Positions 1-6,405 of a stretch of 8,673 bases of DNA are shown piece by piece. Every line of letters starts with the position of its first letter. Position 1 is the stretch's first letter. The DNA is from Bacteroidota bacterium. Lineage in GTDB: Bacteria; Bacteroidota; Bacteroidia; B-17B0; Aurantibacillaceae. The stretch spans positions 1 through 8,673 of the forward strand of contig JAEZDS010000228.1 in the NCBI GenBank assembly GCA_023433205.1, read 5' to 3'. The notes beneath the pieces were generated by a model, which saw only the letters and a list, made by a program, of their open reading frames with translations, made no database searches and had not been told where the DNA came from. Made by a program: the position numbers and the translations under genes.

Positions 1-710
1 CCTGCTGCAAGATGGATCATCTGCACCACATTCTGCACATACGTAAAATCCCTGCTGTTACTGCCGTCACCATGAATAAGAGGACTTTCTTTCATGATAA
101 GCGCCTGAATAAATTTTGGTATCGCCGCGGCATATTCACCTGCCGGATCCTGCCCCTTTCCAAACACATTAAAATAACGGAGCCCAATTATTTCCATGCC
201 ATAAGTCTTCGCAAATACCTCAGCATACAATTCATCAACCAGCTTGGTAACAGCGTAGGGCGACAGTGGTTTCCCTATTCGCTCTTCAACCTTGGGAAGC
301 TCATCTCGGTCGCCGTACACTGAAGAACTACCCGCATAAACAAAACGTTTCACCCTTGCGTCACGTGCGGCAATAAGCACATTCAAAAAACCAGAGACAT
401 TTACCTCGTTTGTCGCTGCAGGATCATTGATTGACCGGGGTACGGACCCCAGTGCTGCCTGCTGCAATACAACATCCACACCCCGCATGGCCCTTGCGCA
501 GTCTGCCGGATCCCTGATGTCACCCTCTATCAGTTCAAAACCTTTCATCTTCAGGAAAGGCTGAACATTGGTTATGTTACCGGTTACAAAATTATCGAGG
601 CAAACTACTTCATTCCCCGCCTGCAGAAAGCTCTCACAGAGGTTGGAGCCTATAAACCCCGCGCCACCGGTAATCAGTACCCTTGCCCCAGCTAATTTTG
701 AATAACCCAT
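1..710 (-). CDS. UDP-N-acetylglucosamine 4-epimerase, WbpP/TviC type (3' end outside window)
   Basis: The minus-strand frame is open from the ATG at 710-708 to the window edge, giving the first 236 residues of a protein usually about 330-345 long. It is an extended short-chain dehydrogenase/reductase. The NAD-binding GGAGFIG motif is at residues 15-21, the acidic cofactor residue D39 ends beta-2, the catalytic region is AGSSSVYG at 126-133, and the YxxxK pair is Y152/K156 in SPYAVTK. Stretches such as QAALGSVPRSINDP (84-97) and GLRYFNVFG closely match the WbpP/TviC family as I remember it. That family interconverts UDP-GlcNAc and UDP-GalNAc (or the uronic acids) in the cytoplasm for O-antigen or capsule synthesis. 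Residue 83 is Gln where WbpP has His. It is transcribed away from the P-loop gene at 775. The SDR epimerase call is very firm; the exact sugar substrate is an inference from motif similarity. Confidence 0.9.
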   Translation of the reverse strand, partial: MGYSKLAGARVLITGGAGFIGSNLCESFLQAGNEVVCLDNFVTGNITNVQPFLKMKGFELIEGDIRDPADCARAMRGVDVVLQQAALGSVPRSINDPAATNEVNVSGFLNVLIAARDARVKRFVYAGSSSVYGDRDELPKVEERIGKPLSPYAVTKLVDELYAEVFAKTYGMEIIGLRYFNVFGKGQDPAGEYAAAIPKFIQALIMKESPLIHGDGSNSRDFTYVQNVVQMIHLAA

Positions 711-718
711 AAGTAGGG

Positions 719-749
719 CGAATTTACTTTTTTGGAAGCCCCATCCAAA
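719..749 (-). promoter_or_regulatory. Putative Bacteroidota-type promoter of the epimerase gene
   Basis: On the minus strand a TTTG (749-746) is followed after 19 bases by TAAATTCG (726-719). This resembles the -33 TTTG / -7 TAnnTTTG pattern of the Bacteroidota primary sigma factor, with one mismatch in the -7 box. Transcription would begin around 713, only a few bases before the ATG at 710, so the message would be almost leaderless. Confidence 0.4.
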
Positions 750-760
750 ACATTCCGCAG

Positions 761-768
761 TATCTTTA
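761..768 (+). promoter_or_regulatory. Putative -7 box (TATCTTTA) of the P-loop kinase gene
   Basis: TATCTTTA matches TAnnTTTG except at the last base and lies 6 bases before the ATG at 775, so the transcript would have little or no leader. A TTTG exists at 731-734, but the 26-base gap is longer than usual, so the -33 part is weak. Confidence 0.3.
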
Positions 769-774
769 TTCCCT

Positions 775-1185
775 ATGAATGCGCAAAACTCACTGATACT
801 TCTGCGGGGACTACCCGGCGCCGGTAAATCAAGTCTGGCAACCATACTTTCAGAAGATAACCGCTATCCGATGTTTTCGGTTGATGATTATTTTACTTCA
901 GAGCATGGTGTTTATGACTTTCGTTTCGATAAAAACCACCTGGCTTATAAAACCTGCGAAAACAACACCGCCCTTGCCATGCAGGCCGGCGCAGCCAAGA
1001 TCTTTGTACACAATACATTCACACTCGACTGGGAAATGGAACCCTACTTCCGGCTGGCAGCACAACATAAGTACCGCGTATATGTTATCACCGTTGAGAA
1101 CAGACACGGTCATAAAAACACACACCAGATCTCAGAAGAGCAGGTAAAAAAAATGGCCCAAAAATACAAAGTGAGACTTTGTTAG
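775..1185 (+). CDS. Small P-loop ATPase/kinase, N4BP2L1-like (AAA_33 type)
   Basis: A 136-residue stand-alone P-loop protein. The Walker A motif GLPGAGKSS is at residues 12-20 after a hydrophobic beta-strand (LILLR), and an acidic SVDDYF segment is at 35-40. HNTFTLDWEMEPY at 79-91 and the C-terminal THQISEEQVKKMAQKY at 116-131 are the family markers. The order and wording of these blocks resemble the P-loop domain of animal N4BP2L1/N4BP2 proteins, related to polynucleotide kinases, and similar small bacterial and phage ATP-binding proteins. The substrate is unknown; phosphorylation of a nucleic-acid end or nucleotide is only a family-based guess. No signal peptide or membrane segment is seen, so it should be cytoplasmic. 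It diverges from the epimerase and is followed 63 bases later by a secreted MORN protein. There is no Shine-Dalgarno sequence. The ATG was chosen because it directly precedes the first strand of the fold. Confidence 0.85.
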   Translation: MNAQNSLILLRGLPGAGKSSLATILSEDNRYPMFSVDDYFTSEHGVYDFRFDKNHLAYKTCENNTALAMQAGAAKIFVHNTFTLDWEMEPYFRLAAQHKYRVYVITVENRHGHKNTHQISEEQVKKMAQKYKVRLC

Positions 1186-1193
1186 CAAGGGTG

Positions 1194-1225
1194 TTTCTCA
1201 AAACCACCTGTATCGCGTAACTTTA
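1194..1225 (+). promoter_or_regulatory. Putative promoter before the MORN-repeat gene
   Basis: TTTC (1194-1197) and TAACTTTA (1218-1225) are separated by 20 bases, each one mismatch from the -33 TTTG and -7 TAnnTTTG boxes. The start codon at 1249 lies 23 bases beyond. The gene could also be read through from the P-loop gene 63 bases upstream. Confidence 0.3.
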
Positions 1226-1248
1226 GCAGCTTTAACCATTATACCATC

Positions 1249-1998
1249 ATGCTCAGATCAACATGTTTTCTGTTCTGCTGTTTCATCAGCTCTGCTGTTC
1301 AGGCGCAAACCACCGATAAGCAGGGTCGCAAACAGGGTTACTGGAAAAAAACAGATGAAAAAACAAAAAAGCTGCTTTATGAAGGAATGTTTAAGGACGA
1401 TAAACCCGTTGGCACTTTTAAGTATTACTATCCAAACGATTCTATAAAAGCGGTTATGACTTTCAGGAGTGCAGGATCAGCCTCCTACGCAAAACTTTAT
1501 CATCCTTCAGGCAAGCGTATGGCAGAAGGACCCTATGCCGGAAAAGATATTAAAGACAGTATCTGGACCTACTACGATGAAGAAGGCATGTTGCTGTCGC
1601 GCGAGACCTATGTGAAGGGACTAAAAGAAGGCAAGAGTTATGTTTACACACCTGATGGACAGATCTCTGAAGAAAAAACCTTTCGCAGCGGAAAGGAAGA
1701 AGGTGCCTTTAAACAGTATTACGAACCGAACAAACCAAAAACCATTGGCACTTTTAAAGCAGGCAAGCTCGAAGGCCGCGCTGTTTACCTTTACCCTAAC
1801 GGTGTTGAGGCTGCCGCAGGTTATTACCGCGAAGGGCTGAAAAACGGACCCTGGATCTATCGCGACAGTAACGGCAAGGTCACAGAACGCGAACTGTACA
1901 AGAACGGCGAACTGGCTTCAGAAAAAGAAACAACCGAATTCTTCGAAAAGAACAAGATAAAAGACACCCAGCCGCCTCCTCAGCTTAAAAAGAAGTAA
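1249..1998 (+). CDS. Secreted MORN-repeat protein (YwqK-like)
   Basis: A 249-residue protein. Residues 1-19 form a signal peptide (hydrophobic LFCCFISSAV, cleavage expected after AVQA, before Q20), so the product is exported to the periplasm or cell surface. From about residue 25 to 222 it is an array of degenerate MORN_2-type beta-hairpin repeats of roughly 20-25 residues. Examples are RKQGYWKK, EGMFKDDKPVGTFKYYYPN, KEGKSYVYTPDGQISEEKTF, KAGKLEGRAVYLYPNGVEAA and KNGPWIYRDSNGKVTERELY. The tail (223-249) is charged and Pro/Lys-rich. Such proteins are often auto-named 'YwqK family antitoxin', after the Bacillus subtilis antitoxin. Here the signal peptide and the absence of a toxin gene nearby argue against a toxin-antitoxin role. 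MORN repeats are generally scaffolds or lipid/protein-binding surfaces; no specific role can be named. Confidence 0.85.
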   Translation: MLRSTCFLFCCFISSAVQAQTTDKQGRKQGYWKKTDEKTKKLLYEGMFKDDKPVGTFKYYYPNDSIKAVMTFRSAGSASYAKLYHPSGKRMAEGPYAGKDIKDSIWTYYDEEGMLLSRETYVKGLKEGKSYVYTPDGQISEEKTFRSGKEEGAFKQYYEPNKPKTIGTFKAGKLEGRAVYLYPNGVEAAAGYYREGLKNGPWIYRDSNGKVTERELYKNGELASEKETTEFFEKNKIKDTQPPPQLKKK

Positions 1999-2021
1999 AT
2001 CATTCGTAGTCCCCCAAAGTA

Positions 2022-2185
2022 AACACATAGATTCAGTAGGAAGCATAGAGGTTCACACAGTTCCTTTCGAGACTGAGACTTGGCAATATTTCGAAGTGCC
2101 AATCCGCAGCGACTCGCCCCAATAACAATAAGTACTTCTTGCCTTTTCTATGTGAATTCTATGTGCACCTATGTGACTATGTGTT
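2022..2185. repeat. Large imperfect inverted repeat made of CTATGTG heptamers
   Basis: Most of the 1999-2310 spacer is this element. The outer ends AACACATAG (2022-2030) and CTATGTGTT (2177-2185) are perfectly complementary. The right arm carries four direct copies of CTATGTG at 2148, 2159, 2169 and 2177, about 8-11 bases apart. The left arm (2022-2060) carries degenerate complements (CACATAG, GCATAG, CACACAG). The core between the arms contains a tandem GAGACT pair (2069-2080), a 6-bp hairpin TTGGCA/TGCCAA (2080-2085 with 2097-2102) and the palindrome AAGTACTT (2130-2137). The remaining spacer (2186-2288) shows nothing beyond the mnmA promoter box. Related copies lie at 8193 and 8253, so this is a dispersed repeat family of unknown function; it might act as a structured 3' end or a binding array. 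Confidence 0.65.
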
Positions 2186-2288
2186 AAAACTCCGACGGTT
2201 AAGCCAGAACAAAAAACAACCTTCACAAACAATAACTTTCATATGCTTTGATTTTCGGGCCTAAAGTCTATAAAACCAGGCAGTTTCG

Positions 2289-2296
2289 TACCTTTG
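2289..2296 (+). promoter_or_regulatory. Exact -7 promoter box (TACCTTTG) of mnmA
   Basis: TACCTTTG fits the Bacteroidota -7 consensus TAnnTTTG at every fixed position. No good TTTG was found about 19-21 bases upstream. Transcription should start near 2301-2303, about 8-10 bases before the GTG at 2311. Confidence 0.5.
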
Positions 2297-2310
2297 TGCC
2301 GCTAATTTAA

Positions 2311-3411
2311 GTGAGTAAGAACGGAAAAATACTGGTTGCCATGAGTGGCGGTATCGACAGCAGTGTGGCTGCCATGATGTTACACGAGCAGGGTTACGAG
2401 GTAATTGGTATAACCATGAAAACCTGGGACTATGAGACATCAGGCGCTTCATCGCGTGAAACAGGCTGCTGCAGTCTCGACAGTATCAATGATGCCCGCA
2501 ACATGGCGGTTTCATTCGGTTTTCCACACTATATCCTCGACATTCGCGGCGAATTTGGTGAACACATCATCAATAATTTTGTGGAAGAATACCTTGCAGG
2601 ACGTACACCTAACCCCTGTGTGCTCTGCAACACCCATATTAAATGGGATGCGCTGTTAAAAAGGGCCGATATGCTCGACTGTGAATTTATTGCCACAGGT
2701 CACTACGCGCGGATCAGGGAAGAAAATAACAGGAAAGTGATCTACCGTGGTGTTGATCAGAGCAAAGACCAAACCTATGTATTGTGGGGTCTTGGGCAGG
2801 AGAGCCTTCAACGTACTTTTTTTCCTTTAGGCGGTTTCAAAAAATCGGAGATCAGGCAAATGGCCATGGAAGCCGGTTTTGCCGAACTTGCCACAAAAAG
2901 CGAGAGCTACGACATTTGTTTTGTGCCCAACAACGATTACAGATCATTCCTTAGACACCGTATTCCCGGTCTTGAAGAGCAGGTAGAGGGCGGTCCTTAT
3001 ATTTTTAAAGACAAAATAGTAGGTAAACACAGAGGTTACCCTTTTTATACTGTAGGTCAGCGCAAAGGGCTTGATATAGCGTTGGGAGCGCCTGTTTTTG
3101 TAAAGGAGATCATTCCTGAAACAAATACCGTTGTGCTTGGCGACAAGGAAGACCTTGAAGGTACCAGTCTGGAGGTGCGCGACTATAATCTGATCAAATA
3201 CGCTTCGTTGCCAGAGGATTTTCAGGCACTCACGAAGATCAGGTATAAGGACGCAGGGGCAATGTCAACCATTAACACCCGCGATAATAAACTTGAGGTG
3301 ATCTTTCACCAGCCAGTGAGTGGTGTGGCGCCGGGCCAGAGTGCTGTTATGTACGAAGGCGACGACCTGGTTGGCGGCGGTTTTATTGAACGCCGACGTG
3401 TGAGCGTGTGA
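2311..3411 (+). CDS. mnmA: tRNA 2-thiouridine(34) synthase MnmA
   Basis: A cytoplasmic enzyme that adenylates U34 of tRNA-Lys, -Glu and -Gln and replaces O2 with sulfur delivered by a cysteine-desulfurase relay. The 366-residue length is normal for the family. Seen in order: the ATP-pyrophosphatase P-loop SGGIDSS (12-18); the TGCCSLDSINDA block (51-62); NPCVLCN (101-107) with catalytic Cys103; ATGHYARI (128-135); SKDQTYVLW (151-159) for tRNA binding; and DICFVP (201-206) with the second catalytic Cys203. The C-terminal beta-barrel domain includes GQRKGL (249-254) and SGVAPGQSAVMYEGD (337-351). The start is GTG at 2311: an in-frame TAA sits directly before it (2308-2310), and the next start, ATG 2341, would remove the first beta-strand before the P-loop. 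It is monocistronic, with its own promoter box and a terminator at 3425-3460. Confidence 0.97.
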   Translation: MSKNGKILVAMSGGIDSSVAAMMLHEQGYEVIGITMKTWDYETSGASSRETGCCSLDSINDARNMAVSFGFPHYILDIRGEFGEHIINNFVEEYLAGRTPNPCVLCNTHIKWDALLKRADMLDCEFIATGHYARIREENNRKVIYRGVDQSKDQTYVLWGLGQESLQRTFFPLGGFKKSEIRQMAMEAGFAELATKSESYDICFVPNNDYRSFLRHRIPGLEEQVEGGPYIFKDKIVGKHRGYPFYTVGQRKGLDIALGAPVFVKEIIPETNTVVLGDKEDLEGTSLEVRDYNLIKYASLPEDFQALTKIRYKDAGAMSTINTRDNKLEVIFHQPVSGVAPGQSAVMYEGDDLVGGGFIERRRVSV

Positions 3412-3424
3412 GCTTTCACACAAT

Positions 3425-3460
3425 AACCGGTTAAATACGTCCACTTTTTCCGGTTTTTTT
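3425..3460 (+). terminator. Intrinsic terminator of mnmA
   Basis: AACCGG (3425-3430) pairs with CCGGTT (3450-3455) around a 19-base loop. The 3' arm runs straight into seven T residues (3454-3460). It begins 14 bases after the mnmA stop codon and separates mnmA from the fabD operon. The stem is short and the loop large, but the position and T-run are as expected. Confidence 0.65.
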
Positions 3461-3476
3461 ATTGCGCCCAATCTGT

Positions 3477-3484
3477 TAAATTTA
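3477..3484 (+). promoter_or_regulatory. Putative -7 box (TAAATTTA) of the fabD operon
   Basis: TAAATTTA differs from TAnnTTTG only at the last base. It lies just after the mnmA terminator and 25 bases before the fabD ATG, where a new promoter would be needed. The region 19-20 bases upstream is a T-run rather than a clear TTTG, so this is a modest call. Confidence 0.3.
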
Positions 3485-3509
3485 CCAGTCTGTAACCGAA
3501 TTTTTCCGC

Positions 3510-4394
3510 ATGAAAAAAGCATACGTATTTCCAGGTCAGGGCTCCCAGTTTCCAGGTATGGGAAAAGACCTTTTTGAGAGCAGCGAACTGGCAAAAGAAA
3601 TGTTTCAAAAGGCCGATAATATCCTCGGCTTTAAAATATCTGAAGTGCTTTTTTCAGGTTCTGAAGAAGAACTTAAACAAACCAAAATTACACAGCCTGC
3701 AGTTTTTCTGCACTCGGTGATCCTGGCGGCTACACTGAAAGATTTTGAACCGGCAATGGTGGCCGGGCATTCGCTTGGAGAATTTTCTGCTCTTGTGGCC
3801 GCTAAATGTCTCACTTTTGAGGACGCACTGAAACTTGTTTTCAAACGGGCAACAGCCATGCAGTCTGCCTGCGATCAAAACCCTGGCACCATGGCTGCCA
3901 TCCTTAACCTTGACGACGCGGTAGTGGCGGGCATTTGCGCCGACATTACTGCTACCGGCAAAATTGTAGTTCCTGCGAATTACAACTGTCCCGGTCAGCT
4001 GGTAATTTCAGGCAGTATAGATGGGATAAACGAAGCCTGCGAAAAATTAAAAGTGGCCGGTGCCAAACGCGCGCTGGTTCTCCCCGTAGGCGGCGCCTTT
4101 CATTCACCACTTATGGAACCGGCACGCGTGGAGCTTGAAACTGCAATCCGTGCAACTACATTCAGTAAACCCATTTGTCCGGTGTACCAGAACGTTGTTG
4201 CAAGTGCAGTAATTGAGCCTGAAGAAATCAAGAACAACCTTATATCGCAGCTTACCGGTCCTGTTAAATGGACCCAAAGCATTCAGCAGATGTTTGCCGA
4301 TGGCGCAACGCAGTTTATTGAAGTTGGTCCGGGCAAAGTGTTGCAGGGCCTGGTAAAAAAGATCAATGCCGGCGCCGAGGCCATCAGCGCGTAA
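3510..4394 (+). CDS. fabD: Malonyl-CoA:ACP transacylase FabD
   Basis: Transfers malonyl groups from malonyl-CoA to acyl carrier protein, supplying the extender unit for type II fatty-acid synthesis in the cytoplasm. At 294 residues it is close to the usual 300-310. Seen: FPGQGSQFPGMG (7-18) containing the oxyanion-hole Gln; AGHSLGEFSAL (85-95) with nucleophile Ser88; FKRATAMQ (111-118) with Arg113, which binds the malonate carboxylate; PGQLVISG (161-168); and GAFHSPLM (195-202) with catalytic His198. The EVGPGKVLQGL block (271-281) ends the fold. No residue is missing. The ATG at 3510 begins the first beta-strand (KKAYVFPGQG). It is the first gene of a tight operon: the next start lies only 2 bases past its stop. 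Unlike in E. coli, no other fab gene is adjacent in this window. Confidence 0.97.
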   Translation: MKKAYVFPGQGSQFPGMGKDLFESSELAKEMFQKADNILGFKISEVLFSGSEEELKQTKITQPAVFLHSVILAATLKDFEPAMVAGHSLGEFSALVAAKCLTFEDALKLVFKRATAMQSACDQNPGTMAAILNLDDAVVAGICADITATGKIVVPANYNCPGQLVISGSIDGINEACEKLKVAGAKRALVLPVGGAFHSPLMEPARVELETAIRATTFSKPICPVYQNVVASAVIEPEEIKNNLISQLTGPVKWTQSIQQMFADGATQFIEVGPGKVLQGLVKKINAGAEAISA

Positions 4395-4396
4395 AA

Positions 4397-5125
4397 ATGA
4401 GCAGACTAATAGTATTTTTTCTGGTGTTGTGGGTTGGTTCTGCCAGCGCGCAGTTCAGGTACAGGGGTGTGGGAATATTCGGATCATTTACCCACTCAGC
4501 CCACTATTACAATAATGAAGACACCGATAAAAAGGTGCAGGATTCAGCCGTGCAGAAACACCCTGAATATTTTTATCCTCATACACACCATTCAAAAGAG
4601 TTTTTGAACTGGGGGGCGGGCATTTTTGTTGAGTTTGGCCGTCAGCGACTGAGGTGGCAAACCGAGCTGGAGTATATTAACAAAGGTGCGAACGAAAGAC
4701 CACTGGTAAATCCGGTTACCGCTGAGGTAAGCGACGACTACCTCTCAAATAAACTCACCTACATTCAGTGGAACAACTATCTTAAATTTTATTACCCACT
4801 GGGTTATGCCCACTGGTACATTATGCCAGGTGTGAGGCTGGAATATCTGTTCAGAAGCGCGGTATATGTTTTTCCTGAGATCAGCGCAAATTTTCCGCAG
4901 TTCTGGTTTAGCGCAAACCTCGGTGTAGGTTACGAATTTCCTATAGTGAGGAATATCAGCGGACTGGTTGAATACCACTGGAACCCTGACGTCCTTCGCC
5001 ATCGACACGGTAACACAACGGTTCGCAACCGCACCAACGAACTTAGGGTTGGATTAGTTTTAAGACCTAAGAAAAAAAGTATTGACGACTGCAACGCACC
5101 GGTTTACAGAGGCCCGGCAAACTAA
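4397..5125 (+). CDS. Outer-membrane beta-barrel protein of unknown function
   Basis: A 242-residue exported protein. Residues 1-18 are a signal peptide (LIVFFLVLWVG core, cleavage after SASA before Q19). The rest alternates hydrophobic and polar residues in aromatic-rich strands typical of small barrels of the OMP_b-brl/porin-like type: WGAGIFVEFG (72-81), LRWQTELEYINKG (85-97), TYIQWNNYLKFYYPLG (121-136), HWYIMPGVRLEYLFRS (139-154), FWFSANLGVGYEF (169-181), ISGLVEYHW (187-195) and NELRVGLVLRP (214-224). About 8 strands are plausible. A loop at 55-69 (HPEYFYPHTHHSKEF) is rich in His and Tyr. A short tail with one Cys (232) follows the last strand. The gene starts 2 bases after fabD and ends 1 base before the alanine dehydrogenase-family gene, so the three are surely co-transcribed. 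No specific substrate or role is recognised. Confidence 0.8.
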   Translation: MSRLIVFFLVLWVGSASAQFRYRGVGIFGSFTHSAHYYNNEDTDKKVQDSAVQKHPEYFYPHTHHSKEFLNWGAGIFVEFGRQRLRWQTELEYINKGANERPLVNPVTAEVSDDYLSNKLTYIQWNNYLKFYYPLGYAHWYIMPGVRLEYLFRSAVYVFPEISANFPQFWFSANLGVGYEFPIVRNISGLVEYHWNPDVLRHRHGNTTVRNRTNELRVGLVLRPKKKSIDDCNAPVYRGPAN

Positions 5126-5126
5126 A

Positions 5127-6353
5127 ATGCAAACAAAGGTTATGAACAAGGATGTTTTATTCTCACTCACCAAGGGAGGTTTTGCTCCGCAGGAGGAAAT
5201 GCTGGAGGTGGCAAGAAAAAAAGGCAAACTCTACATTGGTTTACCAAAAGAGATAGCTTTTCAGGAAAACAGGGTGCCTCTTGTGCCCGATGCAGTTGCG
5301 CTTCTGGTGAACAACGGACACAGGGTGGTTGTTGAAACAGGGGCCGGCAAGGCCGCCAGCTTTGATGACCACGATTACAGCGATGCGGGAGCAGAAATAG
5401 CGCACAGTCCTCATGATGTTTACAAAGCCGATACTATCTTTAAGATAGCACCACCAACTCTGGAAGAGATAGAGATGATGCAGCCTAAACAAACGCTTTT
5501 CAGCGCGCTGCAACTTCCCGTACAGCCCCAGGATTTTCTTAAAAAACTCATCAGTAAAAAACTTAACTGTGTAGCTTTTGATCTTATAGTTGACGAACAC
5601 CATATTTTCCCGGTGATCCGCGCAATGGGAGAAATTGCAGGAGGCACAAGTATTTCTATCGCGGCAGAACTTTTAAGCAACGTAAACAATGGCGTAGGCT
5701 CAATTTTAGGCGGCATCAGCGGGATCTCTCCAACCGAGGTAATTATTATCGGAGCAGGAACAGTGGGAGAATTCGCCGCACGCGCCGCAATTGGATTAGG
5801 TGCTACAGTAAAGATCTTTGATAATTCAACAACCAGGTTACGCCGTTTACAAAGCCAGCTGGGCAGTCGTGTGTTTACCTCGGTGATAGTTCCCAAGGTT
5901 CTCGAAAAACATCTGCGCTCATGTGATGTTGCAATTGGCGCATTACGTGCCACACGCGGCCGCACTCCGCAAGTGGTTACAGAGGCAATGGTAAGTGAAA
6001 TGAAGACCGGCTCAGTGATCATTGATGTAAGTATTGACCAGGGCGGTGTTTTTGAAACATCAGAAATTACAAACCACACACATCCTGTCTTCAGGAAACA
6101 CGGGGTAATTCATTATTGTGTTCCCAACATCAATAGCCGTGTTGCCCGCACAGCCTCTTACGCCTTAAGTAATATTTTTGTGCAGATAATGCTCAACATG
6201 GGCGATGAAGGCGGTTTTGACGGCATTGTTCGCAAAGACCCGGGTCTGCGTAACGGTGTTTATATCTACAACGGCATCCTAACTAACCAGTTTCTTGGCG
6301 AAACATTTCACCTGCCATTTAAAGACATTAATTTGTTGATGGCGGCGATGTGA
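5127..6353 (+). CDS. ald: Alanine dehydrogenase / transhydrogenase-alpha family protein
   Basis: A 408-residue member of the AlaDH/PNT family. The canonical reaction is L-alanine + NAD+ + water to pyruvate, ammonium and NADH. The catalytic N-domain begins after a 34-residue extension: YIGLPKEIAFQENRVPLVPD (36-55) holds substrate Arg49, and IFKIAPP (104-110) holds Lys106. The Rossmann motif GAGTVGEFAARA is at 209-220, Asp232 (KIFDNS) ends beta-2, and DVSIDQGGVFE (300-310) holds Asp304. HYCVPNINSRVARTASYALSN (329-349) is typical. In Mycobacterium tuberculosis Ald the active-site His96 lies in FLHLA; the aligned stretch here, SALQLPVQ (126-133), has Gln129 instead, so activity as an alanine dehydrogenase is not certain. 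The ATG at 5127 is preferred: it sits 1 base after the upstream stop, whereas an open start at 5082 would overlap the barrel gene by 44 bases. It is the last gene of the fabD operon. Confidence 0.85.
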   Translation: MQTKVMNKDVLFSLTKGGFAPQEEMLEVARKKGKLYIGLPKEIAFQENRVPLVPDAVALLVNNGHRVVVETGAGKAASFDDHDYSDAGAEIAHSPHDVYKADTIFKIAPPTLEEIEMMQPKQTLFSALQLPVQPQDFLKKLISKKLNCVAFDLIVDEHHIFPVIRAMGEIAGGTSISIAAELLSNVNNGVGSILGGISGISPTEVIIIGAGTVGEFAARAAIGLGATVKIFDNSTTRLRRLQSQLGSRVFTSVIVPKVLEKHLRSCDVAIGALRATRGRTPQVVTEAMVSEMKTGSVIIDVSIDQGGVFETSEITNHTHPVFRKHGVIHYCVPNINSRVARTASYALSNIFVQIMLNMGDEGGFDGIVRKDPGLRNGVYIYNGILTNQFLGETFHLPFKDINLLMAAM

Positions 6354-6405
6354 ATTCCGAAAGTGAACCTGCCTTTTACAGTTTTTAGATTTCCTTAATT
6401 ACCTC

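Noticed and set aside
12..323. Plus-strand open frame of 103 codons
   Set aside because: It is antisense to the conserved epimerase frame, has no recognisable domain, and would be a shadow of that gene.
775..1998. Toxin-antitoxin pair made of the P-loop gene and the YwqK-like gene
   Set aside because: The MORN protein carries a signal peptide, the P-loop protein matches N4BP2L1-like kinases, and the genes are 63 bases apart with a possible promoter between them.
1999..2310. tRNA or other known structured RNA in the spacer
   Set aside because: No cloverleaf, TTC-type T-loop or CCA-adjacent acceptor stem was seen; the structure is explained by the CTATGTG inverted repeat.
3265..3594. Minus-strand open frame across the mnmA-fabD junction
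   Set aside because: It covers the mnmA 3' end, the terminator and the fabD start in antisense; low-complexity translation without motifs.
5082..5126. Upstream ATG extending the AlaDH gene by 15 codons
   Set aside because: It would overlap the barrel gene by 44 bases, and the added residues do not resemble the family; ATG 5127 gives a natural 1-base junction.
5420..6079. Minus-strand open frame of 219 codons
   Set aside because: Long, but wholly antisense to the conserved AlaDH-family gene; its translation is Ser/Thr/Ile-rich and resembles no family I know.
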